From: an uncultured Prevotellaceae bacterium
Lineage (GTDB): Bacteria > Bacteroidota > Bacteroidia > Bacteroidales > Bacteroidaceae
Assembly: GCA_947169115.1 (NCBI GenBank)
Contig: CAMVOK010000025.1
Span: 1 to 39,166 of the forward strand
Direction: 5' to 3'
DNA length: 39,166 nucleotides
The position numbers and the translations under genes are program-made. Below the pieces are notes generated by a model. That model was given only the letters and a program-made list of their open reading frames with translations, was not told where the DNA came from and did not search any database. Below are positions 1 to 8,066 of the stretch, piece after piece (position 1 is the stretch's first letter; every line of letters starts with the position of its first letter).

Positions 1-56
1 CAATGTTCAATGCTCAATGTTCAATGTTCAATGCTCAATGTTCAATGCTCAATGTC
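1..56. repeat. Heptanucleotide tandem array (CAATGYT, 8 units)
   Basis: Eight consecutive 7-mers read CAATGTT, CAATGCT, CAATGTT, CAATGTT, CAATGCT, CAATGTT, CAATGCT, CAATGTC. The array starts at the window edge and may extend further. It lies just beyond the 3' end of the minus-strand DUF5606 gene and is followed by a T/C-rich stretch resembling the one at 35963-36016. An open frame runs through it, but that only reflects the repeat. Confidence 0.9.
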
Positions 57-77
57 CCTTTAACTTCCCTTCAGAAA

Positions 78-518
78 TTACTTTCTGTCGTCGATGTTAT
101 CTCCGGGAGTTTCCTGAAGGTCTTCGTTGAAGTCGGTGATGCCGTTCTCGATGAGAAGGTTGTACCACTGGATGAGTTTCTTCACATCGGAGGCGTGTAC
201 GCGGTCGCGGTCGAACGAGGGCAGCACCTCGGCCATGAAGGCAAAGAGTTCGTCTTTCGTGGCCTTCTTGATGTCGATGGAAGCCACGCACTTGCCCTGT
301 TCCTTCTCCTTGATGTTGTTGAGTACCTGACGAAGGGGCACTTCCTCTTCATCGGTGTACATGGCAATATCGGCCAGGGAGATAATCTTGTCGGTGCCAA
401 AGGCGGGCATGCGCTTCTTGGCAGCATCGAGGGTTTCTACAATAAGACTGCGGTTGCCACGAGATACCAGGCGGTAGAGCCCGGGCTTGCCAGAAATGGC
501 GAGAATTGTTTTCAGCAT
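78..518 (-). CDS. DUF5606 family protein
   Basis: This 146-residue protein starts MLKTILAISGKPGLYRLVSR and matches my recollection of the small Bacteroidetes family DUF5606, whose function is unknown. The N-terminal half (about 1-65) looks like a small beta-rich domain; the C-terminal half is helical and acidic, ending in a charged tail. No signal peptide or membrane segment is visible, so it is probably cytosolic. It is the last gene of the nusB-yajC-ybbR-coaE series, starting 9 bp after coaE, so it is probably co-transcribed. The family call is fairly confident; no activity can be assigned. Confidence 0.8.
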   Translation of the reverse strand: MLKTILAISGKPGLYRLVSRGNRSLIVETLDAAKKRMPAFGTDKIISLADIAMYTDEEEVPLRQVLNNIKEKEQGKCVASIDIKKATKDELFAFMAEVLPSFDRDRVHASDVKKLIQWYNLLIENGITDFNEDLQETPGDNIDDRK

Positions 519-527
519 AATGGGATT

Positions 528-1121
528 TTATGATTTAAAGATTTTATGATTTGAGGATTTGAGGATTCCGAGAAGTTGGGGTTCCAAGGGGGTGCTGCCA
601 TCGTTCACGACAACGTAGTCGGCACGCTGGCGAACCTGCTCCGTGTTTTGTCTGTCTATGCGCTGGAGTACTTCCTGTCGCGAGAGGCCATCACGCTCCA
701 TGGTTCGCCGTATGCGCAATTCGAGGGGGGCATCTACGAAGAGGACACGGTCAACCTCATCATCGAATCCACTCTCATAGAGGATGGCACTCTCCATAAC
801 CACCACGGGTTCGCCACAATGGGCATACCACTGGTGGAGATGACGGCGAACGGCAGGGTGAATAATCTGGTTGACCTTACGGGCATTCTCGTCGGAGGCA
901 AACAGAAAATCAGCCAGACGTTTTTTGTCCAATTCTCCGTCCTCGTCATACACACCCTCTACCAATGCTTCCAGACGTTGCATGACATCGGGGTCTGAAA
1001 GTGTCAGCACACGGGCATTGATGTCGCAATTATACACAGGTATTCCGAACCTGTCCGATAGCATCCGGCACACGTATGACTTGCCGCTGCCTATGCCTCC
1101 CGTAACACCCAGACGCACCAT
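528..1121 (-). CDS. coaE: Dephospho-CoA kinase
   Basis: CoaE phosphorylates the 3' hydroxyl of dephospho-CoA with ATP, the last step of coenzyme A synthesis, in the cytosol. The 197-residue protein begins MVRLGVTGGIGSGKS, with the P-loop at residues 8-15, followed by the CoaE-type segment around YNCDINARVL, and has the usual family length. The LID-like region is IRRTMERDGLSRQEVLQRI. It starts 3 bp after the stop of the YbbR-like gene and 9 bp before the DUF5606 gene, so it is an internal operon gene. Nothing unusual was seen. Confidence 0.96.
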   Translation of the reverse strand: MVRLGVTGGIGSGKSYVCRMLSDRFGIPVYNCDINARVLTLSDPDVMQRLEALVEGVYDEDGELDKKRLADFLFASDENARKVNQIIHPAVRRHLHQWYAHCGEPVVVMESAILYESGFDDEVDRVLFVDAPLELRIRRTMERDGLSRQEVLQRIDRQNTEQVRQRADYVVVNDGSTPLEPQLLGILKSSNHKIFKS

Positions 1122-1124
1122 TGG

Positions 1125-2135
1125 CTAATTCTCCTCTTTTACGGATTCCAACAGATAGTCGAGTTCACGAGGCTCTATGCGCACATTGGTTACCCCATCG
1201 GGTATGCTCTTCAGTCGGACGGGTATCTTGGACAATCCCTTGCCCTGCAAGTCCAGAATATCCTCGTAGGTAACTGCCGGCACGAAATTGCGCCGCGTAA
1301 CCTCCTTGCTTCGCGAATAGCCTATGGTATAGGTCACCTTGATGGTCGCAGGGAACGTCTGTAGGCGTATGTCGGCAGGGAAGTTGAGGGAAACGACAGG
1401 AATGTCCTCGATGGTGTTCTCCATATATACATCAACCAGAGCTGTCACTTCCACCTCCGCAGGTTCTATCTTGGCTCCGCGGATGGGACGCAGACATACC
1501 TTACGGGTAACGTTCTCGCTGAGGTCTTTGATGTGGAGGGGCATGGTCTGCACCGACGTCATCGTGTCCAACGTGGCTGCCGGCGCATACACGGTAACCT
1601 CGGAAGGATTTACATTCACGTCGAGCAGATAGAAATGAGGACTTGTTTCAACATTACCCGCCACCTGTACGGGGCGCGTACCATGCAAGCCGTGGTTGTA
1701 ATAGAACTCGATGGTATCGGGATGTATGGCTTGTACCTTGGAGGTACTGATCAGGCGTTCGTTCACGGCCTTCTGTATTTCGGATTGCGTAATACGCACA
1801 TGACCATTGGCTAAGCCAGTGTCGTATTGATGAAACGACAAAGCTATGGGCGCAATATCTTTGTTCCAATAACGTAGCAGCATCGAACCTTTGTCCTTAA
1901 CCGTGACAGAAACATAGTCGGGCAATGGTGTTGTAATAACCACGTCCTCGGGCACGTCTGTCAGTTCCATAGGAATGAGGACTTCGGTCTCGAATGTCTC
2001 ATCGAGCGTCTGCAATATCCAGAAACCTGTCGCCACGACAAAAAAGAACAAGAATACGCCAAACTCCTTACTCCTGTTACTCAGCAAGGAATTGCGCATC
2101 TGATCCCCAAATTGCCGTAGCTGATAGCGGTCCAT
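1125..2135 (-). CDS. YbbR-like domain protein
   Basis: This 336-residue protein has one membrane span near the N-terminus (about residues 24-43, FGVFLFFFVVATGFWILQTL) followed by extracytoplasmic beta-rich repeats characteristic of YbbR/CdaR proteins. In Firmicutes, CdaR regulates the diadenylate cyclase CdaA; in Bacteroidetes the role is not settled. Here it sits between yajC (15 bp upstream) and coaE (3 bp downstream), an arrangement I associate with Bacteroidales. The proline- and valine-rich repeats around 60-140, 150-230 and 240-330 fit several YbbR units. No cdaA is next to it. Confidence 0.85.
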   Translation of the reverse strand: MDRYQLRQFGDQMRNSLLSNRSKEFGVFLFFFVVATGFWILQTLDETFETEVLIPMELTDVPEDVVITTPLPDYVSVTVKDKGSMLLRYWNKDIAPIALSFHQYDTGLANGHVRITQSEIQKAVNERLISTSKVQAIHPDTIEFYYNHGLHGTRPVQVAGNVETSPHFYLLDVNVNPSEVTVYAPAATLDTMTSVQTMPLHIKDLSENVTRKVCLRPIRGAKIEPAEVEVTALVDVYMENTIEDIPVVSLNFPADIRLQTFPATIKVTYTIGYSRSKEVTRRNFVPAVTYEDILDLQGKGLSKIPVRLKSIPDGVTNVRIEPRELDYLLESVKEEN

Positions 2136-2150
2136 CCCCTGTAGTGACTT

Positions 2151-2474
2151 TTATGCCTTATTGTTTACAGGAGCCGTAGCATAAACCGAGTTGCGGTCAA
2201 CCTTCACCTTTACGTCGCGGGCTATTTCCACGGTCAGTGTGTTGTCGGACTCTTCTATGCCCTTAACCACACCATAAATGCCACCTGCGGTCACAATCTG
2301 ACTTCCTACGACGATGGAGTTACGAAAGTTCTGGATTTCCTTCTGCTTCTTCTGCTGTGGACGAATCATGAAAAACCACATGATGGCAAACATCAGGACC
2401 AACATGAGAATCATAGGCATGCCACCACCTTGGGGCTGTGCCTGAAGCATAACAAACATTGCGTTCATATTCAT
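2151..2474 (-). CDS. yajC: Preprotein translocase subunit YajC
   Basis: YajC associates with SecDF at the Sec translocon in the inner membrane. The 107-residue protein has the family layout: a short periplasmic N-terminus rich in Gln, Gly and Met, one membrane span at about residues 20-37, then the signature FMIRPQQKKQKE and a small cytosolic domain including GSQIVTAGGIYGVV. It starts 7 bp after nusB. secD/secF are not in the window. Either of two nearby Met codons could be the start; the first gives the normal length. Confidence 0.95.
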   Translation of the reverse strand: MNMNAMFVMLQAQPQGGGMPMILMLVLMFAIMWFFMIRPQQKKQKEIQNFRNSIVVGSQIVTAGGIYGVVKGIEESDNTLTVEIARDVKVKVDRNSVYATAPVNNKA

Positions 2475-2481
2475 TTATAGT

Positions 2482-3402
2482 TTATTGTTTCGTGATTTTG
2501 TTTTCTTCGAGAAGGCGCTTGGCTATGGTGTCGAGCAAGCCATTGATGTAACTGCCACTACGCGGTGTGCTGTAGAATTTGGCAATCTCGACATATTCGT
2601 TAATAGTAACATTGAGGGGTATCTCGGGGAACGAGGTAACCTCGGCCAGGGCTATCTGTAAGATGAAGAGGTCCATGCGTGCCAGACGCTCCACATCCCA
2701 GTTCTGCGTCTGCTCGGCAATGAGCGAACGGAAGTACTCTTCATTCTGAATGGCCGTACGGAACAGGGTGAGCGCAAACTCACGGTCCTGCTCATTCTTG
2801 AAATCCGGCAACAATGGCTGATTGCCTCCCATAGTCTCGTCGAACCGGCGAATCGTCTTCAGCACAAAGGTATCTACAATGTTCTTGTCGTCGTTCCAAT
2901 AGAGCGACTGTTCCTCCAGAATGTCGTCCAATTCCTCATTCTCACACAAGACTGTACGATATATCTTGCGACACAGCTCACGGTCCTCGACGTAGGAGGA
3001 ATCCTTCTGGCTCATGTACTGGCGATAGAAATCCAGTTCGGTTATCTTTGTATAGGTACGGCGCAGAAAGTCCTCTTCTCCGGCCCAGAAATCATCCTGG
3101 TTGATAAACTCCCTCAACTGCTTGTTGCGCTGCAACTGCAAAAGAAAAGTATTTTTTATAAACTTTTGGGAGACGGTAGGTTCGCCAAGTCTCATGGCTC
3201 GGTTGTTCTGCATTTCCACAATACGTGTGGCCATGTGATGAATGCCTACCATCAAAGACAACTGCGTCAGGTAAAGCTCGTATGCCTTCTTCAGGCTGAA
3301 CAAGAATTCCTTCTCTGCCGCCTCAAGTGTCTTCCCTTCATTTTCATAGTAGGCATAAACAATCTGAACTACCTTAATTCTAATCAGTTCGCGATTAATC
3401 AT
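2482..3402 (-). CDS. nusB: Transcription antitermination factor NusB
   Basis: NusB binds boxA RNA with NusE (S10) in rRNA antitermination. The C-terminal portion (about residues 190-300) carries the NusB fold, including NWDVERLARMDLFILQIALAE and PLNVTINEYVEIAKFYS. The protein is about 306 residues, roughly twice the E. coli length, because of an N-terminal helical extension usual in Bacteroidetes. The start MINRELIRIKVVQ at 3402 is chosen because that sequence is typical of the family and the 22 upstream codons of the longer frame (FLWQKMPNFAQ...) look non-coding. It heads the minus-strand operon with yajC 7 bp downstream. Confidence 0.93.
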   Translation of the reverse strand: MINRELIRIKVVQIVYAYYENEGKTLEAAEKEFLFSLKKAYELYLTQLSLMVGIHHMATRIVEMQNNRAMRLGEPTVSQKFIKNTFLLQLQRNKQLREFINQDDFWAGEEDFLRRTYTKITELDFYRQYMSQKDSSYVEDRELCRKIYRTVLCENEELDDILEEQSLYWNDDKNIVDTFVLKTIRRFDETMGGNQPLLPDFKNEQDREFALTLFRTAIQNEEYFRSLIAEQTQNWDVERLARMDLFILQIALAEVTSFPEIPLNVTINEYVEIAKFYSTPRSGSYINGLLDTIAKRLLEENKITKQ

Positions 3403-3485
3403 ATCGTTTTTATGGGTACAATGTGTAAAAAGTTGTGCAAAATTAGGCATTTTCTGCCATAGAAACATAATTTATGGCTTATTTT

Positions 3486-3517
3486 TTTGGTAGTAAGAAA
3501 AAAAATGTGCAACTTTG
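3486..3517 (+). promoter_or_regulatory. Bacteroidetes-type promoter for the DUF3276 gene
   Basis: TTTG at 3486-3489 is followed after 20 bp by CAACTTTG at 3510-3517, close to the -33/-7 consensus TTTG-N19-21-TAnnTTTG. The predicted transcription start lies about 25 bp upstream of the ATG at 3548. The -7 element lacks the first T. Confidence 0.55.
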
Positions 3518-3547
3518 GGCTCGAAAATCCAACTTTAACTCACTAAT

Positions 3548-3889
3548 ATGGAAGATTTTAAGAGACCCGAAGACGGCAAGGAGCGCGACATTGTCTTCTC
3601 CCGTACCATCAAGGCTGGGAAGCGTATTTACTACGTTGACGTTAAGCAAAACAGGAAAGATGAACTCTACCTGGCCATCACCGAGAGCAAAAAAATAGTA
3701 GCCGGCACCGATGCCGTAAATATGACCGTCAGCTTCGAGAAGCACAAGATATTCCTCTACAGAGAGGACTTCGAGAAGTTCCAGAATGGAATCAACGAAG
3801 CTATCGCATACATCGAAAATGCACAGGGAAAGGCAGAACCACGTCCCGAATCAAACAACGAGGACATAAAAATAGATATGGAGTTTTGA
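3548..3889 (+). CDS. DUF3276 / PUR-alpha-like nucleic-acid-binding protein
   Basis: The 113-residue protein matches the Bacteroidetes DUF3276 family, which has a PUR-alpha-like (Whirly-type) fold that binds single-stranded nucleic acid in characterised relatives. The domain spans about residues 14-90 (IVFSRTIKAGKRIYYVDVKQ ... LYLAITESKK ... HKIFLYREDFEKF), followed by an acidic tail ending DIKIDMEF. It is cytosolic, monocistronic in appearance, and lies divergent from nusB. A long AT-rich inverted repeat follows its stop. No target can be inferred. Confidence 0.85.
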   Translation: MEDFKRPEDGKERDIVFSRTIKAGKRIYYVDVKQNRKDELYLAITESKKIVAGTDAVNMTVSFEKHKIFLYREDFEKFQNGINEAIAYIENAQGKAEPRPESNNEDIKIDMEF

Positions 3890-3900
3890 GAAATTAAAAA

Positions 3901-3985
3901 ATTAAAAGTTAAAAATTAAAAGTTAAAAGTTAGCGAAGGCTGAAGATTAAATAAAATTTTTGACTTTTAATTTTTAACTTTTAAT
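3901..3985. repeat. Perfect 23-bp inverted repeat built of heptamers
   Basis: Bases 3901-3923 are the exact reverse complement of 3963-3985, separated by 39 bp. Each arm is a run of 7-mers of the type TTAAAAG/TTAAAAA (for example 3902-3908, 3909-3915, 3916-3922). The feature lies between the stop of the DUF3276 gene and the rplY promoter. It could form a long AT-only hairpin and help end transcription, but it lacks the GC-rich stem of a standard terminator. Confidence 0.9.
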
Positions 3986-3994
3986 TAATTTTCG

Positions 3995-4002
3995 TACCTT
4001 TG
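3995..4002 (+). promoter_or_regulatory. -7 element (TACCTTTG) for rplY
   Basis: TACCTTTG followed by CA fits the Bacteroidetes TAnnTTTG box exactly. No convincing TTTG is found 19-21 bp upstream because the right arm of the AT-rich inverted repeat occupies that position. This leaves a 5' leader of roughly 75 nt, which contains a small AATTAAG/CTTAATT hairpin at 4037-4057. Confidence 0.6.
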
Positions 4003-4085
4003 CAGCCGCTTTTTGAGCACATCCCGTGTGATGGCGAATTAAGCAAGAGACTTAATTTAGAGTAACACAATAAAAAAAAGAAAAG

Positions 4086-4682
4086 ATGAAAAGTATCGAC
4101 ATCAAAGGTACCGTGCGTACCGAGACTGGTAAGAAAGCAACCAAGCAACTCCGCAAGGAAGGCGGTGTACCCTGCAACCTCTATGGCGAAGCACGTGGCG
4201 AAAACGGTCTGCCCGTAGCACTGAGCTTCACCGTAACCGCATCAGGTCTGCGCAATCTGGTTTACACACCCAACATCTACAGCGTAAACCTCGACATCGA
4301 TGGCAAGAAATACACTGCCGTAATGCGTGAACTGCAATTCCACCCCGTAACCGACCAACTGCTGCACGTTGACTTCTACGAGGTAACTCCCGAGAAGCCC
4401 ATCGTAATGGAAGTGCCCATCAAGCTGAATGGTCTGGCTGAAGGTGTTAAGGCTGGTGGTAAGTTGGCTGCCAACGTCCGCAAACTGAAGGTTTCTGCTC
4501 CCTACACTCAGATTCCCGAGCGTCTCGATATCGACGTTACCAACCTTGGCTTGGGTAAGACCATCAAGGCCGGCGAACTCCACTTCGAAGGTCTGGAACT
4601 GGTAACTCCTGCCAGCGTAGTCGTATGTCAGGTGAAGATGACACGTAGCGCCATGAGTGCTGCGGCCAAGGCTCAAGACTAA
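4086..4682 (+). CDS. rplY: 50S ribosomal protein L25/Ctc
   Basis: L25 of the general-stress (Ctc) type binds 5S rRNA in the large subunit. The 198-residue protein has the N-terminal L25 domain (about 4-95; VRTETGKKATKQLRKEGGVPCNLYG ... HVDFYEV) and the C-terminal beta domain of long-form TL5/CTC proteins (about 98-185), ending in a short Ala/Lys-rich tail. The start at 4086 lies just after a purine-rich stretch. pth follows 3 bp after the stop, the usual ctc-pth pairing. Confidence 0.95.
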   Translation: MKSIDIKGTVRTETGKKATKQLRKEGGVPCNLYGEARGENGLPVALSFTVTASGLRNLVYTPNIYSVNLDIDGKKYTAVMRELQFHPVTDQLLHVDFYEVTPEKPIVMEVPIKLNGLAEGVKAGGKLAANVRKLKVSAPYTQIPERLDIDVTNLGLGKTIKAGELHFEGLELVTPASVVVCQVKMTRSAMSAAAKAQD

Positions 4683-4685
4683 CCT

Positions 4686-5249
4686 ATGAAACACCTGATT
4701 GTAGGGCTGGGTAACATCGGAATTGAGTACGAGGGAACCCGCCACAACATCGGATTTAGAATATTGGATGCTCTTGCACGGGCATCCAATATCGTTTTTC
4801 AGGACAAACGCTATGGCTTTGTGGCACAAATGCGACTGAAGAACCAAGAACTCGTCTTGCTGAAGCCATCTACCTACATGAACCTCTCTGGCAATGCCGT
4901 CCGCTACTGGATGCAGCAAGAGAAAATCCCCCTGGAAAACCTGCTTGTACTGGTAGATGACCTTTCGCTACCCGTTGGCACCATACGCATGCGCCAAGGC
5001 GGAAGCGATGCCGGACATAATGGTCTGAAGCACATCGCCCAGATGCTTGGCACACAACAGTACAACCGACTGAAGTTTGGCATTGGCAACGAGTTTCCCC
5101 GTGGCGGTCAAATAGACTTCGTTCTCGGCACATTCTCACCCGAAGACGAAAAAATCGTGGACGAAAAGGTGCTCACAGCCTGCGAGGCCATCAAGGCATA
5201 CGCCCTCAGTGGCATGCCGTTTGCCATGAACCATTACAACGGGAAATGA
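4686..5249 (+). CDS. pth: Peptidyl-tRNA hydrolase
   Basis: Pth cleaves peptidyl-tRNA released from stalled ribosomes, recycling tRNA. The 187-residue protein has the full-length family pattern: N10 and catalytic H20 in [18 protein letters not shown], the PSTYMNLSG motif, and [13 protein letters not shown]. The start is 3 bp after the rplY stop. Its TGA overlaps the ATG of the DUF2752 gene by 4 bp, so the two are probably translationally coupled. Confidence 0.96.
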   Translation: MKHLIVGLGNIGIEYEGTRHNIGFRILDALARASNIVFQDKRYGFVAQMRLKNQELVLLKPSTYMNLSGNAVRYWMQQEKIPLENLLVLVDDLSLPVGTIRMRQGGSDAGHNGLKHIAQMLGTQQYNRLKFGIGNEFPRGGQIDFVLGTFSPEDEKIVDEKVLTACEAIKAYALSGMPFAMNHYNGK

Positions 5250-5527
5250 TACCCTGCCCCCTGCACTGGCTTACTGGTCTTAACTGTCCTTTTTGTGGCA
5301 GCCAGCGCATGGTATGGGCCTTACTACAAGGAGAATGGGTTGAAGCCTTCCACTACAACCCATTTCTTTTTAGTCTCCTCCCCTTTATCTTCCTCTTTCT
5401 GCTGCTTTACCTTCCTGCTTCACCACTACGGGCACGCCTGAAGTTTCTTCTTTCCGACCGTGCTATGCTCTTTTACTTGATTGTTATGCTCTTATGGGGC
5501 ATTATCCGAAATATTTACGGCATATAG
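5246..5527 (+). CDS. DUF2752 small membrane protein
   Basis: This 93-residue protein has the DUF2752 signature CPFCGSQR at residues 14-21, followed by two hydrophobic spans (about 38-56 and 72-88). It is an inner-membrane protein of unknown function; the Cys pair could bind metal or form a disulphide. Its ATG overlaps the pth stop (ATGA). A -7 element for the next gene begins about 24 bp after its stop. Confidence 0.8.
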   Translation: MIPCPLHWLTGLNCPFCGSQRMVWALLQGEWVEAFHYNPFLFSLLPFIFLFLLLYLPASPLRARLKFLLSDRAMLFYLIVMLLWGIIRNIYGI

Positions 5528-5550
5528 CACCGCCCTATTATTTTTTTTCG

Positions 5551-5558
5551 TAAATTTG
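5551..5558 (+). promoter_or_regulatory. -7 element (TAAATTTG) for the 5601 gene
   Basis: TAAATTTG matches TAnnTTTG and sits 42 bp before the ATG at 5601. A T-rich tract lies immediately upstream, but no clear -33 TTTG is present. Confidence 0.45.
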
Positions 5559-5600
5559 TGGGAAGAAAGAATTACAAACAAACTAAAAACAAATACTAAA

Positions 5601-6365
5601 ATGTCTATCACGTACAAACAACTAAGCCTCGACAGCGTATGGAACCTGTCGTGGAACCAAGCCAAGAAACATTTCATTGTCATTTTTGCCGTGAACGTAC
5701 TTTTGTGGCTGTGCAGCCAAATCAGTACCTTCTTTGTCAATACGACTTCATTGGCCATGACACTGAAAGACCCCAGCATCTACACGAATCCCGAGCAAGC
5801 GATGGAAGTCGTCATGCCTCTGCTGTTAGCCATTGCACCCATGTTGATGCTTGGTGGTTTCATTAGTTGGCTGGTATCGTCGTACTTCCAGATTTCCCTC
5901 TATCAACTGCTGGTAGATGGTGTGAAAGGCATGACACCCAACTTGGGAGAACGCATAAAGGGAGCCTACAAAGGATACCTGAACTACATTATTTCTGTAT
6001 TTGTCAGCAACCTATTGGTTTCCTTAGCCACCTGCCTTTGCCTATTGCCAGGCCTCTTTGTTCAAGTGCGCCTATTGCTCGTGCCCATCATTGCCGCCAA
6101 TAAGCCCGAAGCCACACTGGGAGAGGTAATAAAGGAGTCGTGGAACCTTACACGCGGACACTTCTGGACGTTGCTGGGGTATGGCATCGTAGCAGCCCTC
6201 GTTAATGTTGTAGGTTTCATTTGCTGCTGTGTTGGTATTGTATTCACACAGGTTATCACCCAGTTTATGCTGGCCAATGTTTATTGCATGCTGTCGCAGG
6301 AGGACGAACCTGAATACCAGGAAGAGCAATCCTACGAAGGCGAATACAACCAAGAAGAAAAATGA
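5601..6365 (+). CDS. Multi-pass membrane protein, function unknown
   Basis: From the ATG at 5601 the product is 254 residues with about five or six membrane spans (near 21-45, 70-100, 128-170 and 193-232) and an acidic Gln/Glu tail ([20 protein letters not shown]). The segment [30 protein letters not shown] resembles a motif in DUF975 and the membrane domain of glycerophosphodiester phosphodiesterases, but I cannot assign it firmly. The longer open frame beginning upstream overlaps the DUF2752 gene and the promoter, so 5601 is preferred. Its stop overlaps the pepT start (ATGA). Confidence 0.75.
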   Translation: MSITYKQLSLDSVWNLSWNQAKKHFIVIFAVNVLLWLCSQISTFFVNTTSLAMTLKDPSIYTNPEQAMEVVMPLLLAIAPMLMLGGFISWLVSSYFQISLYQLLVDGVKGMTPNLGERIKGAYKGYLNYIISVFVSNLLVSLATCLCLLPGLFVQVRLLLVPIIAANKPEATLGEVIKESWNLTRGHFWTLLGYGIVAALVNVVGFICCCVGIVFTQVITQFMLANVYCMLSQEDEPEYQEEQSYEGEYNQEEK

Positions 6366-7606
6366 TGACCCAAGAACTGACTGACAGATTCCTGCGTTAC
6401 GTATCGTTCGACACACAATCGAGCGAGGAGAATGCCGAGCAGTGCCCCAGCACTGACAAACAGTTTGAACTGGCTAAGTACCTGACAGAAGAACTGAAGA
6501 CACTGGGACTGACCGACGTGGAAATGGACAAACATGCCTATGTCTATGCCACGCTGCCGGCCAACACCACAAAGGATATCCCCACCATTGGCTTCATTGC
6601 CCACATGGACACCAGTCCCGACATGAGCGGAAAGGACATCAAGCCCCGAATCATCCGGAAGTATGGTGGGGAGGACATTGTGCTGAACGAAGAACAGGGC
6701 ATTGTTACTCGCGTTAGCCAGTTCCCCGAATTGAAGAAACACATAGGCGAAGACCTCATCGTCACCGACGGAACCACCCTGCTCGGAGCTGACGATAAGG
6801 CTGGTATAGCCGAGATTGTGACTGCCATGACCTACCTCATGGCTCACCCCGAAATAGAGCACGGCAAAATCCGCATTGCCTTCAATCCCGACGAAGAGAT
6901 TGGCATGGGAGCACACCTGTTCGATGTGGAGAAGTTTGGATGCCAGTGGGCCTACACCATGGACGGCAGTGAGGTGGGAGAACTGGAGTATGAGAATTTC
7001 AATGCGGCATCAGCCAAGATTGTCATAAAAGGACGAAACGTACACCCAGGGTACGCCAAGGGGAAAATGCTGAATGCCAACCTTTTGGCACAAGAGTTCA
7101 TTACCGCCCTGCCACAAGACGAACGTCCTGAAACCACCGAAGGCTACGAGGGTTTTTTCCACCTTACGGGCATGAATGGTACGGTAGAGGAGGCAACACT
7201 CAGCTATATCATCCGCGACCACGACCGCAAGAAGTTCGAGGTACGTAAACGGGGCATACAAACCACCGTGGACTTCTTCAACCAGAAATATGGGCAAGGA
7301 ACAATAACGGCAACGGTCAAAGACCAGTATTACAACATGCTGGAGCAGTTGCAAGACAAGCCCTACGTTACAGACATGGCCAAACAGGCCATTGAGGAGG
7401 CTTGTGGTTTCTGTACCGTAAAGCCCATACGCGGAGGAACTGATGGGGCTCAACTGAGTTTTAAAGGACTCCCCTGCCCCAACATCTTTGCAGGAGGCAT
7501 CAACTTCCATGGCCGTCATGAGTTCGTGCCTATCCAGAGTATGGAGAAGGCCGTGCAAGTGATTGTGAACATTTGTCGGATTGTGGGATTAGGCAATAAG
7601 AATTAA
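6362..7606 (+). CDS. pepT: Peptidase T (tripeptide aminopeptidase)
   Basis: PepT is a cytosolic di-zinc M20-family aminopeptidase that removes N-terminal residues from tripeptides. The 414-residue protein is close to the E. coli length and shows the metal-site motifs HMDTSPD (H81, D83), [10 protein letters not shown] (D144), [11 protein letters not shown] (Glu178/179, catalytic base and ligand), [18 protein letters not shown] and a late NFHGRHEF. Two consecutive ATG codons (6362, 6365) are available; the first overlaps the upstream stop. The S4-domain gene follows 6 bp later. Confidence 0.95.
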   Translation: MMTQELTDRFLRYVSFDTQSSEENAEQCPSTDKQFELAKYLTEELKTLGLTDVEMDKHAYVYATLPANTTKDIPTIGFIAHMDTSPDMSGKDIKPRIIRKYGGEDIVLNEEQGIVTRVSQFPELKKHIGEDLIVTDGTTLLGADDKAGIAEIVTAMTYLMAHPEIEHGKIRIAFNPDEEIGMGAHLFDVEKFGCQWAYTMDGSEVGELEYENFNAASAKIVIKGRNVHPGYAKGKMLNANLLAQEFITALPQDERPETTEGYEGFFHLTGMNGTVEEATLSYIIRDHDRKKFEVRKRGIQTTVDFFNQKYGQGTITATVKDQYYNMLEQLQDKPYVTDMAKQAIEEACGFCTVKPIRGGTDGAQLSFKGLPCPNIFAGGINFHGRHEFVPIQSMEKAVQVIVNICRIVGLGNKN

Positions 7607-7612
7607 AGGAAT

Positions 7613-8044
7613 ATGGCAAATCAGGAGGCCAGAGTTGACAAGTGGCTGTGGGCTGCACGCATCTTCAAAACACGTAGCATGGCTGCAGCTGCTTGCAAGA
7701 AAGGTCAGGTAAGCATGGGAGGAACCCAGTTGAAGCCCTCGCGCATGGTTCGGGTGGGCGACACGGTAGATGTGAAGAAGCCACCCATCACCTACTCGTT
7801 CCGCATCCTGCAAGCCATTGAGCACCGCGTGGGGGCCAAACTGATTCCCGAGATATTGGAGAATGTGACCCGCCCCGAACAATATGAACTCCTGGAGATG
7901 AACAAGATAAGCGGATTCGTCGATCGAGCACGTGGCACAGGCCGTCCCACCAAGAAGGAACGACGCGCCCTGGACGACTTCAAGGAAGATGTTCCCGTGT
8001 TCTTTGGGGACTTCGAATTTGACCTTGACGATGAAGAAGAATAA
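7613..8044 (+). CDS. S4-domain RNA-binding protein (HslR-like)
   Basis: The 143-residue protein has an N-terminal S4 RNA-binding domain (about residues 6-65; EARVDKWLWAARIFKTRSMA ... GGTQLKPSRMVRVGDTVDV), a basic segment (GRPTKKERRALDDF) and an acidic end. E. coli HslR/Hsp15 binds stalled 50S subunits carrying peptidyl-tRNA; this is a family-level analogy. It follows pepT by 6 bp and precedes the large secreted protein gene by 22 bp. Confidence 0.88.
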   Translation: MANQEARVDKWLWAARIFKTRSMAAAACKKGQVSMGGTQLKPSRMVRVGDTVDVKKPPITYSFRILQAIEHRVGAKLIPEILENVTRPEQYELLEMNKISGFVDRARGTGRPTKKERRALDDFKEDVPVFFGDFEFDLDDEEE

Positions 8045-8066
8045 CAGACGACAATAAATAAGAACC

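Noticed and set aside
3..533. Long plus-strand frame across the CAATGYT array and opposite the DUF5606 gene
   Set aside because: It begins in a repeat and runs antisense to a recognisable protein family; its sequence has no family resemblance.
4242..4919. 225-residue minus-strand frame opposite rplY and pth
   Set aside because: It is antisense to two well-supported genes and its composition (many His, Val and Gln from reversed codons) is typical of a shadow.
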